Shown piece by piece: positions 1-8,382 of a DNA stretch of 64,000 nt. Position 1 is the first letter of the stretch; each line of letters begins with the position of its first letter. Both the position numbers and the translations under genes were made by a program. Source of the DNA: Gemmatimonadota bacterium (GTDB lineage: Bacteria; Gemmatimonadota; Gemmatimonadetes; Longimicrobiales; Gaopeijiaceae); NCBI GenBank assembly GCA_041390105.1, contig JAWKQO010000002.1:310001-374000 (forward strand), in the 5' to 3' direction. The notes under the pieces are model-generated. The model worked only from the letters and a program-made list of their open reading frames with translations. It was not told where the DNA came from and made no database searches.

Positions 1-88
1 CTCGCGGGGGGCCCGCTCGTCGTAGTGTTGAGACCTCCGCGACCGGCGCGGGGGGCGCAGCACCCGACTGCACACAGCGAGAAGCCCG

Positions 89-976
89 ATGGTCGATCCC
101 GTACAAAGCGCCGCCCGGGGCGCCTTCGACGAACTTGTTCGCGAGGTCCGACCCGACCTGCACCGCTATTGCGCCCGCATGGTCGGCTCCTCGATCGAGG
201 GTGAGGACATCGTCCAGGACGTGTTGGCCAAGGCGTTCTACCAACTCAGCGAGCTCGATCAGATCGACAACCTGCGCGGGTGGCTGTTCCGTTCGGCGCA
301 CAATCGCGCCCTCGATCACCTGCGCAGTTACGGGCAACGCTTCGCGGAACCGCTCGACGACGGGCTTCCCGCCCAGGAGGAGACCGCGGCCTTCGCGCGG
401 GCCGAGGCGGCCGCGATCGGTCTCCCCTACTTCGCGAAGCTGACCCCCTTGCAGCGCGGCGCGGTCATCCTGAAAGACGTCCTGGGGTACACGCTCGCCG
501 AGATCGCGGAGGTGCTTGACTCCTCCCTCCCGGCGGTGAAGGGTGCCCTACACCGTGGTCGCGGCGGTCTCCGTCGACTGGTGGTGGGCGCCAGCGAAGG
601 GGGGAAACCGATACTCGACGGCGGCGAGGTGGCCTTGCTGCAGCGCTACGCAGAGCGCTTCAACGCTCAGGACTATGACGGGCTCCGTGAGATGCTGGCC
701 GAAGACGTCCGCCTCGACCTGGTAGGGCGCTTCCAGGCGGCGGGCGCACGCTCCGTGGGACAGTACTTCACCAACTATGCAAAGGCGCCCGAGGTTCGCG
801 CTCGGATCGGACACGTCGAGGGGCGGGCGGTGCTCCTGCTGTCCGACACCGTAGGCGAAGAACCGAGCTACTTCGTGCGACTCGCGTGGCGAGAGGGCCG
901 GTTGGCCTCCATCCGCGACTACCGCTACGCGCGACACGTGTTCCGCGAGGCCAGCGAAGTCTTCGCGCCTGAGTGA
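89..976 (+). CDS. ECF RNA polymerase sigma factor with SnoaL-like C-terminal domain
   Basis: A 295-residue sigma-70 family protein that should direct RNA polymerase to a small regulon. Region 2 spans about residues 12-80 (GEDIVQDVLAKAF, then NLRGWLFRSAHNRALDHLR). Region 4 with its helix-turn-helix spans about 118-168 (LTPLQRGAVILKDVLGYTL, then AEIAEVLDSSLPAVKGALHR). The remaining roughly 110 residues look like a SnoaL/NTF2-like fold (LQRYAERFNAQDYDGLREML, then a strand-rich tail). In known ECF groups with this extension the tail modulates activity in place of a separate anti-sigma factor, and no anti-sigma gene is adjacent here. The ATG is preceded by a weak purine-rich site (GAGAAG). The upstream 88 bases show no gene. 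The family is certain; the exact ECF group and the targets are not known. Confidence 0.9.
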   Translation: MVDPVQSAARGAFDELVREVRPDLHRYCARMVGSSIEGEDIVQDVLAKAFYQLSELDQIDNLRGWLFRSAHNRALDHLRSYGQRFAEPLDDGLPAQEETAAFARAEAAAIGLPYFAKLTPLQRGAVILKDVLGYTLAEIAEVLDSSLPAVKGALHRGRGGLRRLVVGASEGGKPILDGGEVALLQRYAERFNAQDYDGLREMLAEDVRLDLVGRFQAAGARSVGQYFTNYAKAPEVRARIGHVEGRAVLLLSDTVGEEPSYFVRLAWREGRLASIRDYRYARHVFREASEVFAPE

Positions 977-1110
977 AGGCCGCTCCCGGCGCCGTCGGGA
1001 TGCCACTCCGCGGCGCAGAGCGCAGCGCGCTTTCGGTAATGCCGGTTCCTCGGGGAACGTAGGCTCGGGCGTCTCCAGGCACTCCCACACGTCCAGCCCA
1101 AGCCCGCCCG

Positions 1111-2391
1111 ATGCCGATGTCCATCGTCTCCAATCGCCTCCACCGGGGAGCGCTGCTGCTCGTCACAGCGAGCGGCGCCGCCCTGTCCCCGCTCTGCGCC
1201 CAGACCGCCATCCCCCCGGACTCGGTGGTCACGGTATTCACGTCCGACACCCTCTCCGAGTTCGGGGCAGTCGGAGGTGTGGCGGTCGATGCGCTGGGCT
1301 TCGTGTACGTGGCGGACTTTCGCAACGCGGTCTGGCGCATCACCCCGGAGGGGCACGTCTCCCGCTTTGCCGACGGGCTGTATGGGGCCTCGGGCAACGC
1401 GGTCGGGCCCCGTGGCTTCCTGTTCCAGTCCAGCTTCAACGGCAACTACGTGTCTCGCATCTCCCGCGACGGACGCGTCGAGACCTGGGCATCACAGGGG
1501 CTGAGCGGGCCCGTGGGGATCGCGGTGGACGCCGGAGGCGATCTCTTCGTCTGCAACTGCGTGGCCGGGACCATCGGTCGCATCGGTGCCGATCGAGTGG
1601 CCCGCACCTTCTCCGAGAGCGAGCTGTTCGCCTGCCCCAACGGGATCACCTTCGACGACCGGGGCGACCTCTACGTGGTCAACTTCAACAACGATCAGGT
1701 AGTGCGGATCACGCCCGACGGGACGGCCACCTCGTTCGCTCGCGTCCAGGGTGCTGGTGGCAACGGCCACATCGCCTTCGCGCGGGGGGGCTTCTATGTG
1801 ACGCAGTTCCGCGGCGAGCGCGTCTTTCGGCTCGATCGCGACGGGGCCGTGTCTCGGGTGGCGGGCACGGGAGAGCGGGGAGAAACGGACGGAAGTGCCC
1901 TGGAAGCCACGTTTTCTTCGCCCAATGGGATCGCGGCCTCGCCCACCGGCAACCAACTCTGGATCAACGACTATGCAGGACCCCTCACGCGGGGAACGGG
2001 GGCGTATGTGGCCATGCGGCGCATCGATCTCGTCTCCCTGCGCGAGGTCCTGGGTCGCCTGCCGGCGGGAGGAACGGACGCAGTCCGTTCAGCGTACTCA
2101 GCCTACAGGGAGAGCCGCCCGGGCGTCGACACACGCAGCGACGCGATCGCGCTCGGGTTCCTCTGGCTCTCGACGGGCCGCTTCACCGAGGCACTGACGT
2201 TGTTCCAGTTGAACGCGGAAGCCCATCGGGATGATCCGTCGTCCCAGTTCAATCTCGGGGAGGCCTATCGGCACCTGGGCCAGCCGGAGCAGGCTGCAGC
2301 GCAGTACGAGCGGACGCTGGAGCTGGACCCCGATCACCCCCAGGCCCAAGCGCGGCTGGAACTCGTACGAAGCGGTCCACCGGCCCTTTGA
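1111..2391 (+). CDS. Secreted NHL-repeat beta-propeller protein with C-terminal TPR
   Basis: A 426-residue protein with an N-terminal signal peptide (hydrophobic LLLVTASGAALSPLCAQ). NHL/SMP-30-like propeller repeats follow from about residue 40 to 300; recurring units such as GGVAVDALGFVYVADFRNAV and PNGITFDDRGDLYVVNFNND carry the NHL pattern. The last roughly 90 residues hold a tetratricopeptide repeat (SSQFNLGEAYRHLGQPEQAA, then YERTLELDPDHPQAQARLEL). It should act outside the cytoplasm, either as a binding scaffold or as a lactonase-like enzyme; no catalytic residues can be assigned by eye. A second in-frame ATG lies two codons downstream, and neither start has a clear ribosome site. It is followed 13 bases later by a small outer-membrane protein and is probably co-transcribed with it. 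Confidence 0.75.
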   Translation: MPMSIVSNRLHRGALLLVTASGAALSPLCAQTAIPPDSVVTVFTSDTLSEFGAVGGVAVDALGFVYVADFRNAVWRITPEGHVSRFADGLYGASGNAVGPRGFLFQSSFNGNYVSRISRDGRVETWASQGLSGPVGIAVDAGGDLFVCNCVAGTIGRIGADRVARTFSESELFACPNGITFDDRGDLYVVNFNNDQVVRITPDGTATSFARVQGAGGNGHIAFARGGFYVTQFRGERVFRLDRDGAVSRVAGTGERGETDGSALEATFSSPNGIAASPTGNQLWINDYAGPLTRGTGAYVAMRRIDLVSLREVLGRLPAGGTDAVRSAYSAYRESRPGVDTRSDAIALGFLWLSTGRFTEALTLFQLNAEAHRDDPSSQFNLGEAYRHLGQPEQAAAQYERTLELDPDHPQAQARLELVRSGPPAL

Positions 2392-2404
2392 CGGGAGGAG
2401 GATC

Positions 2405-3040
2405 ATGAAAGCCCTCTGCACGACCTTGGCGAGCGTGCTGGTGTTGGCATTGGCCACACCGGCCTCCAGCCAGATCGTCACGCTGGGATTGAAGGGTGGC
2501 GCCACGTTCGCGAGCGTCTCCGACCCCGATGGCGCCTTTGAAGACGTGGGTGGTCGCACGGGGAGCGTGTTCGGTGCCTCCATCCAGCTGGGTGGGCGCC
2601 CGATCGGCCTGCGCGGTGAGGTGTTGCTGGTCCAGAAGGGGTTCGATGCCCGTGAAGCGGGTGACGACTACGCGTACAAGGTCGACTACGTCGAGATCCC
2701 GGTGCTGTTGGTGGCGCGACTTTCCTCCGGGCCCATCGCACCCTCGCTCTACGGCGGCGTGGCCGCCGGCTTCGAGCGGAGCTGCACGGTCTCGGTGAGC
2801 GGAAGCCAGGCCAGCGCCAGCGGCGACTGCGACGCGCCCAGCCTGGAGCTGGAGCGCGAGACCATGGATGCGGGCGCCGTCTTCGGGGCGGAGCTCGCCT
2901 TCGGGCTGGGCGGGATCCAGCTCGTGGCGGATGGCCGCTACACGGTGGGTCTGACCACGCTGGACGCCAGTGATGACCCCGACAGCGTGAAGAACAGGGC
3001 GTTCATGCTGATGTTCGGTCTGGGGATCCCGGTCGGCTGA
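2405..3040 (+). CDS. Outer-membrane beta-barrel protein (PorT-like)
   Basis: A 211-residue protein. The start was placed at ATG 2405 because GGGAGGAGG lies just before it and a clean signal peptide follows (MKALCTTLASVLVLALATPA, cleavage near ASSQ). A longer in-frame reading from 2231 would overlap the previous gene. After the signal the sequence alternates polar and hydrophobic residues (VTLGLKGGATFASV, SIQLGGRPIGLRGEVLLVQK) and ends in a short barrel-like strand (AFMLMFGLGIPVG), as in small 8-strand outer-membrane barrels. Two cysteines around residues 120-135 could form a loop disulfide. The barrel type is inferred from composition and length; no function can be named. Confidence 0.7.
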   Translation: MKALCTTLASVLVLALATPASSQIVTLGLKGGATFASVSDPDGAFEDVGGRTGSVFGASIQLGGRPIGLRGEVLLVQKGFDAREAGDDYAYKVDYVEIPVLLVARLSSGPIAPSLYGGVAAGFERSCTVSVSGSQASASGDCDAPSLELERETMDAGAVFGAELAFGLGGIQLVADGRYTVGLTTLDASDDPDSVKNRAFMLMFGLGIPVG

Positions 3041-3055
3041 AGCGGGCCCCAGCCC

Positions 3056-5713
3056 TCAGTCTGAACGTAGCGACGAGATCGGATCGACCCCGGCGGCCCG
3101 TCCGGCCGGTATGACGGACGCAAGCAGGGCGGCCGCCGCCAGGGTGAGGGCCACGATCGCGTAGGTGAGCGGTTCGCTGGGGCTGACGCCGTAGAGCAGG
3201 CCCGTCAGCCCCCGCGCCGCCCCGTAGGCGACGACCACTCCCACGCCAACGCCCAGCGCGATCATCCGGGCCGCCTCGCCCAGCACCAGCACGACCACGT
3301 CGCGTGGGGTAGCCCCCAGCGCCAGGCGCACGCCGACCTCACGCCTGCGTTGGCTGACCAGATAGCTGAGCACGCCGTGCACGCCCAGCAGAGCGAGCAG
3401 CACGGCCACTCCGGCGAACACCGTGAGCACCAGTGAGGCGAAACGCTCCCGCGCCAGAGCCTCGGCGTGCGCGTCCTCCATGGTGGAGAGGTTGTAGACC
3501 GGGACCTCGGCGTCCAGAACGTGGACGACGTCGCGGACGCCGTCTGCGAGTGCCAGCGGTGGGGCGCTGGTGCGCACCAGCAGGGTCAGGTGACCGCTCC
3601 GGGGGGGATTCTGCAGCAGGCTGATGTACATGGCGGGCGGCGGGTCGACCGTGATGCCCTGGATCCGTTCGTTCTCGACCACTCCCACGATGCGACGGGA
3701 GCTCCCCCAGAACGAGATCCGACTGCCCAGCGGGTCTGCGCCGGGGAAGTAGCGGTCGGCTGCTCGTCGGTTGATGACCACGACGGGTTCGCTGTCGCTA
3801 CGGTCCGACGGATCCAGCGCGCGACCGCGGACGCGCGCCAGGCCAACCGCCTCGAAGTAGCCCGACGTGACCATCCGTACCGACATCTCGCCTTGCTCGG
3901 GGTCGTAGGGGCGTCCGTCGATGAGGAACGAGTTGGTGAAGCCGGGATCCAACGGATGGTTGAGGACCACAGCGCTGGCCTGGGCTCCCGGCAAGCGAGC
4001 GGTTTCCGACTGCAGGCGGCTGAGGAACCCCGTCATCACCGGCCAGTCGGGCCACGCGTCCATGGGGCCGAAGTAGCGCGACGTCGGCAGGGCCAGCTCC
4101 GCTTTCAGCGTGTGGTCGGGCTGGAAGCCCAGGTCCACCTGCTGGAGATGCAGGAGTGTGCGGATCAGGAGTGTGGCGCCGAGGAGCAGCGCAACGGCCA
4201 GCGAAAGCTGCGCGGCGACCAGGCCCCGTCGGAGCAGCGCACCGCCCCTGCCTCCGGAAGCGCGGCTCCCCTCTTTCAACGGGTGCTGCAGATCGAGGCG
4301 GCGGGTCTGGAGCACGGGGAGCAATCCAAACAGGCTGCTCACCAACACCGCGATCGCCAGCACGAAGCCGAGCACGGAGGCGTTGAGCTGGGGTGACCCG
4401 AGGGCGCTGGCCTCGGGAGGTGCCGCCGCCAGGAGCGTGCGTACGCCGATCAGGGCCACGAGCACACCTCCGATCGCGCCCGCCGCGGTGAGCAGCGCGC
4501 CCTCCACCACGAATTTGCGGGTGAGCTGCGGACCCGCCGCCCCCACCGCACTCAGCACCGCCAGCTCCTGTGTGCGACCGGTGCCGCGCGCCAGCAGGAG
4601 GTTGGCGACATTGACGCAGGCGATGGCCAGCACCACCAGGACGGAGGCGAACAGCACCCAGAGCGTGGAGCGCAGCTCTCCGCGGCCTACATCGGTGAGG
4701 CGCTCCACGAAGGCTCCCCGATTCACGTTGGCTTGCGGGTATTCTGCCTCCAGCTCCGCCATGATGCGGCTCAGATCGGTCTGAGCGTCCTCGACCGTCG
4801 CACCCGGGGCGAGGCGCCCCACGACTTCTACCCAGTGCGAATAGCGGACCGCGGTGGACTGAGCCTCCTGCAGCGGGATCCACACGTCCGTGCCCGCGTC
4901 GGGGTACTCGACATCGGGCGGGAGGATGCCCACGATCTCGTAGGGCCGCTCGTCGATGCGTAGCGCGCTGCCCAGCACCGACGGGTCGCCTCCGAGCTGT
5001 GTGCGCCAGAAGCCATCGCTGAGGATGGCCCGGGCCGGTCCACCCGGCACGTCGTCGGCGTCGACGAAAGGCCGGCCCATCTGCAGCTCGATCCCCAGGA
5101 CTCCCGGGAGCGAAGCGGTGACGGCGGCGACGTCGATCTGGATGGGGTCACTCGCGGAACGGGTGAGCACCGCGGCCCGCTCGGCCACCATGGCCAGGTC
5201 GGACAGCGTGCGTGCCCGCGCACGGAAGTCGAAGTAGTCCGCCGGTGAGGCCAATTCCCTCGTGGTGCCGGTGGCCCGGTCGTTCTCCCAGATCACGACC
5301 AGGCGGTCCGGCTCCGCGAAGGGCGGTGGCCGCAGCAGGACGCTCTCCAGAACGCTGAAAACGGCCGTGCTGGCGCCGATCCCGAGCGCCAGGGTGACGA
5401 TCACCACGGTGGTGAAGCCCGGGCTACGCCTCAGGCTCCGTGCGGCCCAACGGGCCTCCCGTACCCATGCCTCCACCATCCACCGCCTCCCCCGGGCTGA
5501 CACCCGCTGTTGATCGTAGTGCTGACACGCGGCCTCGATGGACCCCACGTCCCCGAACTGGCGCAGGACCTCGGCCCGCGCCTCCGCATCGCTCCACCCA
5601 CGGTCCTTGAGCTCACGGATCCGCTCCTCGATGTGGAACGTGATCTCGTCGTGGACGTCCGCTTCGATGTGCCTGCGAGGGAAGAGCGCCCTCCAAGCGT
5701 CCCGCCACTCCAT
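3056..5713 (-). CDS. ADOP-type ABC transporter permease (MacB/FtsX family)
   Basis: An 885-residue inner-membrane permease of the 'predicted permease' (ADOP) type common in Acidobacteria and Gemmatimonadota. The first roughly 75 residues form the family's cytoplasmic helical head (IEADVHDEITFHIEERIREL, then LRQFGDVGSIEAA). A MacB-like periplasmic domain lies between the first transmembrane helix (about 95-115) and an FtsX core at about 370-500. A second MacB/FtsX unit fills the rest, giving the duplicated layout of the family. Start ATG 5713 is preceded by GGGAGGAGGAGG; an upstream ATG at 5839 would overlap the regulator and lacks the family N-terminus. No ATPase gene is adjacent, as is usual for this class. 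The padR gene 67 bases upstream is the likely regulator. Confidence 0.88.
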   Translation of the reverse strand: MEWRDAWRALFPRRHIEADVHDEITFHIEERIRELKDRGWSDAEARAEVLRQFGDVGSIEAACQHYDQQRVSARGRRWMVEAWVREARWAARSLRRSPGFTTVVIVTLALGIGASTAVFSVLESVLLRPPPFAEPDRLVVIWENDRATGTTRELASPADYFDFRARARTLSDLAMVAERAAVLTRSASDPIQIDVAAVTASLPGVLGIELQMGRPFVDADDVPGGPARAILSDGFWRTQLGGDPSVLGSALRIDERPYEIVGILPPDVEYPDAGTDVWIPLQEAQSTAVRYSHWVEVVGRLAPGATVEDAQTDLSRIMAELEAEYPQANVNRGAFVERLTDVGRGELRSTLWVLFASVLVVLAIACVNVANLLLARGTGRTQELAVLSAVGAAGPQLTRKFVVEGALLTAAGAIGGVLVALIGVRTLLAAAPPEASALGSPQLNASVLGFVLAIAVLVSSLFGLLPVLQTRRLDLQHPLKEGSRASGGRGGALLRRGLVAAQLSLAVALLLGATLLIRTLLHLQQVDLGFQPDHTLKAELALPTSRYFGPMDAWPDWPVMTGFLSRLQSETARLPGAQASAVVLNHPLDPGFTNSFLIDGRPYDPEQGEMSVRMVTSGYFEAVGLARVRGRALDPSDRSDSEPVVVINRRAADRYFPGADPLGSRISFWGSSRRIVGVVENERIQGITVDPPPAMYISLLQNPPRSGHLTLLVRTSAPPLALADGVRDVVHVLDAEVPVYNLSTMEDAHAEALARERFASLVLTVFAGVAVLLALLGVHGVLSYLVSQRRREVGVRLALGATPRDVVVLVLGEAARMIALGVGVGVVVAYGAARGLTGLLYGVSPSEPLTYAIVALTLAAAALLASVIPAGRAAGVDPISSLRSD

Positions 5714-5780
5714 CCCCTCCTCCTCCCGCCCCTGGGGAAGCGCTGCACACGGGGGGCACCATGCGCTCAGGCCTGGGCGG

Positions 5781-6110
5781 TCACGCTCCCAGCAGTCGTG
5801 CGACCACCTCGGTGTGGCGGACCCAGCGCTCGGTCTCACGCTCGAGATGACGCCGCCCCGTGCGGGTGAGTCGGTAGAACTTGGCGCGGCGGTTCTCGGG
5901 GGTTCGGCCCCACTCTCCCTCGATCCAACCGTCCCGCTCCAGGCGATGGAGTGCGGGATACAGGGCGCCCTCTTCGATCTTGAGCGCTCCTCCGGCCTCG
6001 TCCACGATGCGGCGGATCACCCCCAGCCCGTGGAGGGGCCCCGCCTCCAACGCGCGCAGGACCAGCAGGTTCAGCGTCCCGTAGAGAGAATCCGCCTCGA
6101 TCCCACCCAC
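5781..6110 (-). CDS. PadR family transcriptional regulator
   Basis: A 109-residue winged-helix protein matching the PadR family from end to end: LYGTLNLLVLRALEAGPLHG, then a recognition region (EEGALYPALHRLERDGWIEG) and the wing (RRAKFYRLTRTGRRHLERE). Translation appears to start at GTG 6110, preceded by GGGAGG at normal spacing. It lies immediately upstream of the ADOP permease on the same strand, the standard arrangement for these permeases, so it most likely represses its own operon through the sequence just upstream (6122-6147). The ligand is unknown. Confidence 0.92.
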   Translation of the reverse strand: MGGIEADSLYGTLNLLVLRALEAGPLHGLGVIRRIVDEAGGALKIEEGALYPALHRLERDGWIEGEWGRTPENRRAKFYRLTRTGRRHLERETERWVRHTEVVARLLGA

Positions 6111-6121
6111 CGTGCCTCCCG

Positions 6122-6147
6122 TAGTCTAAACAGCTTAGGTTAGTCTA
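6122..6147 (-). promoter_or_regulatory. Candidate PadR operator upstream of padR-permease operon
   Basis: Two identical TAGTCTA heptamers start 19 bases apart (6122-6128 and 6141-6147) and enclose an inverted repeat CTAA-N5-TTAG (6126-6138). This A+T-rich patch stands out from the surrounding G+C-rich DNA and sits just before the GTG start of padR, where an autorepressor would act. That PadR binds here is inferred from position and symmetry only. Confidence 0.45.
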
Positions 6148-6273
6148 GCCCGAGAGCGCGCTGCGGGCAATCGGGGTGGAAGGGCCGGTCGACGGATGGC
6201 TGGCCGGTGGGTGGGATGTACGTGCGGGGCGGCGCCACCGGGCCGGTGCGCCTGGGTTGGCGGCAGGCTCGCC

Positions 6274-6849
6274 TCAGAGGGCCATCGACACGCGCAGGCC
6301 CACCAAGCGCTTCTGCGAGTAGAGCAGTGACACGGAGGCATTGAGCCCCGGATCCGGATCCCACCAGGTATGAAGGGTCTCGTCGCCTTCCTGTGTCACT
6401 TCGTACGAGTCCCACTCCACGTGCAGACCGCGCTCCGACGCGTAGCGCTCCAACAAGCTCCGCGCCTCCGCGTCGGCACCCAGTCCCTGGGGAGCCCGCA
6501 GGGTCAGGATGCTCGACTCCGGTGGAAGCGTGGTGAGCTCCAGCGAGGCACCCTCGGCGAAGCCGAGTCGCACCGTCCCGAACACAGCGCCGGCCTCCTC
6601 CATTCCGATGCTGCCTTCGCAACGGAGCGGAGGGCCGAACCGTTGCACTGCGTGTCCGGCCAGCCGGTCCTCGGCGAGCAGGCGATCACGCGTCTCGACG
6701 AGCCAGGGATGGGCGCCCGGCCCGTCGCAGGGCTCGACGCGCGCGAGAAGGTCCGCGGAGGCGTCTCGGGAGGTCTCCGCCCGGACGGGTCCGAGCCCGA
6801 ACAGCGTCCAGAATGCGCAGGTGCGGTAGACGAAGCGGCGCCACTGCAC
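6274..6849 (-). CDS. Hypothetical secreted protein
   Basis: About 191 residues; no family recognised. I prefer GTG 6849 as the start because GGGAGG lies directly upstream and the N-terminus then reads as a signal peptide (basic QWRRFVYR, hydrophobic TCAFWTLFGLG, cleavage near VRAE). The open frame continues to an ATG at 6981, but that version would overlap the divergent peptidase gene and place a polar, arginine-rich stretch ahead of the hydrophobic segment. Two cysteines flank the mature domain (PCDGPGAHPW and RCEGSIGM). The C-terminal half is soluble-looking with a conserved-looking WDPDPGLNASVSLLYS stretch. Confidence 0.55.
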   Translation of the reverse strand: MQWRRFVYRTCAFWTLFGLGPVRAETSRDASADLLARVEPCDGPGAHPWLVETRDRLLAEDRLAGHAVQRFGPPLRCEGSIGMEEAGAVFGTVRLGFAEGASLELTTLPPESSILTLRAPQGLGADAEARSLLERYASERGLHVEWDSYEVTQEGDETLHTWWDPDPGLNASVSLLYSQKRLVGLRVSMAL

Positions 6850-6953
6850 CGCCTCCCGGCGCCCCGCGGACGACGGCCGGCCGGCCGCCGGGCCCGCCTC
6901 GCCCCCTGGCCGACGGTTGGCTAACGTGAGCGTTCTCACCTCCTCCAGTACCC

Positions 6954-8342
6954 GTGATCCAGACGATGATCCGATTCGCAACTGAGATGATCTGCTTCCG
7001 GAGCGGCCGGGCCCTTGGCCGCCGCTCTCGCTCCGCGGCCACCCGCCTGGTGCTCCCCTGGCTGCTCTGGTGCGGCGCGGCGCCGGTGGCCGGGCAGGGG
7101 CTCGGCCTGGACCGACGCATCACCTCCGCCCTCAACCAGGTCTCTCCGGAGCGGCTGGCGGAGTACCTCGAGACCCTGACGGACTTCGAGACCCGGCATT
7201 CCCTGTCGCTCTCGGACCGTGACGACTGGGGAGTTCGCCCCGCACGCGAATACATCCTCGAGACGTTCCAGAGCTTCAGTCCCCGCCTTCAAGTGGACCT
7301 CGACTGCTACCAGGTGACACCTCAGGGGCGGATTCCGGAAGAGGCGGAGCTGTGCAACGTCGTGGCGGTGCTTCCTGGCCGCAGCGCACGCCGCATCTAT
7401 GTGAGCGGTCACTACGACTCCGTGGCGCGCCGAGGCGACGGCAGCTTCGATTGGGGTCGCTGGGACAATCCGGCGCCGGGCGCGAACGACGACGGCTCCG
7501 GCACCGTGCTGACCATGGAGGTGGCACGCGTGCTGTCGCAAAGCGGTCTCGACTTCGACGCCACGTTGGTCTTCGTGGCCTTCGTCGCCGAGGAAGAAGG
7601 ATTGGTGGGGGCCAGCCTGCACGCCGCTCGCGCGCTGGAGGAGGGCTGGAGCATCGACGCGGTCTTCAACAACGACATTGTCGGGAACAGCACAGGTGGC
7701 AACGGCATCCAGGACTCCCGCACCGTACGCGTCTTCTCTGAAGATCCGATGGACTCGCCCTCACGGCAGTTGGCGCGCTACATCCGCCGCTACGCGTCGC
7801 TGTACGTGCCGGGACACGAGGTACGGCTGATCGCCCGCGAAGACCGCTTCGGGCGGGGCGGGGATCACACCGCGTTCAACCGACAGGGCTTTACGGGCGT
7901 GCGCTTCTCGGAGTCCCGGGAGAACTACAGTCGCCAACACATGCCGGAGGACACCTTCGACGGCGTGGACTTCGCCTACCTGGCGCGCAACACCCGGGTC
8001 AACGCCGCCGCGGTGGCCAGCCTGGCACTGGCGCCTCCTGCACCCGACGTCATGGGGCGCGGCGGTCCGCGCCTCACCCGAGGCGAGAGCGGCTACGACG
8101 CGGAGCTCGCCTGGGCGCGCTCCCCTGGCGCAGTCGGATACCGGATCGTGTGGAGGGAAGCGTGGACTCCGGACTGGCAGTACGAGGTGTACGTGGGTGA
8201 CGACGACGGCCTCACGCTTCCAGACATCTCCATCGACGACTACGTATTCGGAATCGCCGCCGTCGGTTCGGACGGACACGAGAGTCTCGTAGCCGCCTAT
8301 GTGCGACCCCCCCGTCCTCGCAACGACGTTCAGACCCGATGA
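6954..8342 (+). CDS. Secreted M28 family zinc aminopeptidase with FN3-like tail
   Basis: A protein of up to 462 residues with a signal peptide (hydrophobic TRLVLPWLLWCGAAPVAGQ). The M28 peptidase domain has all five co-catalytic zinc ligands in place by inspection: HYDS (about residue 153), the bridging Asp in GANDDGSG (about 180), AEEEG (about 213), FNNDIVG (about 241) and QHMPED (about 329). A further roughly 85-residue fibronectin type III-like domain ends the protein (LAWARSPGAVGYRIVW). The given start is a GTG; in-frame ATGs at 6966 and 6987 are equally plausible and no start has a strong ribosome site. It precedes the tricorn-like protease by 40 bases, and the pair probably forms an extracytoplasmic peptide-degradation unit. 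Confidence 0.88.
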   Translation: MIQTMIRFATEMICFRSGRALGRRSRSAATRLVLPWLLWCGAAPVAGQGLGLDRRITSALNQVSPERLAEYLETLTDFETRHSLSLSDRDDWGVRPAREYILETFQSFSPRLQVDLDCYQVTPQGRIPEEAELCNVVAVLPGRSARRIYVSGHYDSVARRGDGSFDWGRWDNPAPGANDDGSGTVLTMEVARVLSQSGLDFDATLVFVAFVAEEEGLVGASLHAARALEEGWSIDAVFNNDIVGNSTGGNGIQDSRTVRVFSEDPMDSPSRQLARYIRRYASLYVPGHEVRLIAREDRFGRGGDHTAFNRQGFTGVRFSESRENYSRQHMPEDTFDGVDFAYLARNTRVNAAAVASLALAPPAPDVMGRGGPRLTRGESGYDAELAWARSPGAVGYRIVWREAWTPDWQYEVYVGDDDGLTLPDISIDDYVFGIAAVGSDGHESLVAAYVRPPRPRNDVQTR

Positions 8343-8382
8343 CCCATCCTTGGCTCGACTACGATCCACACGGAGCTTCTCG

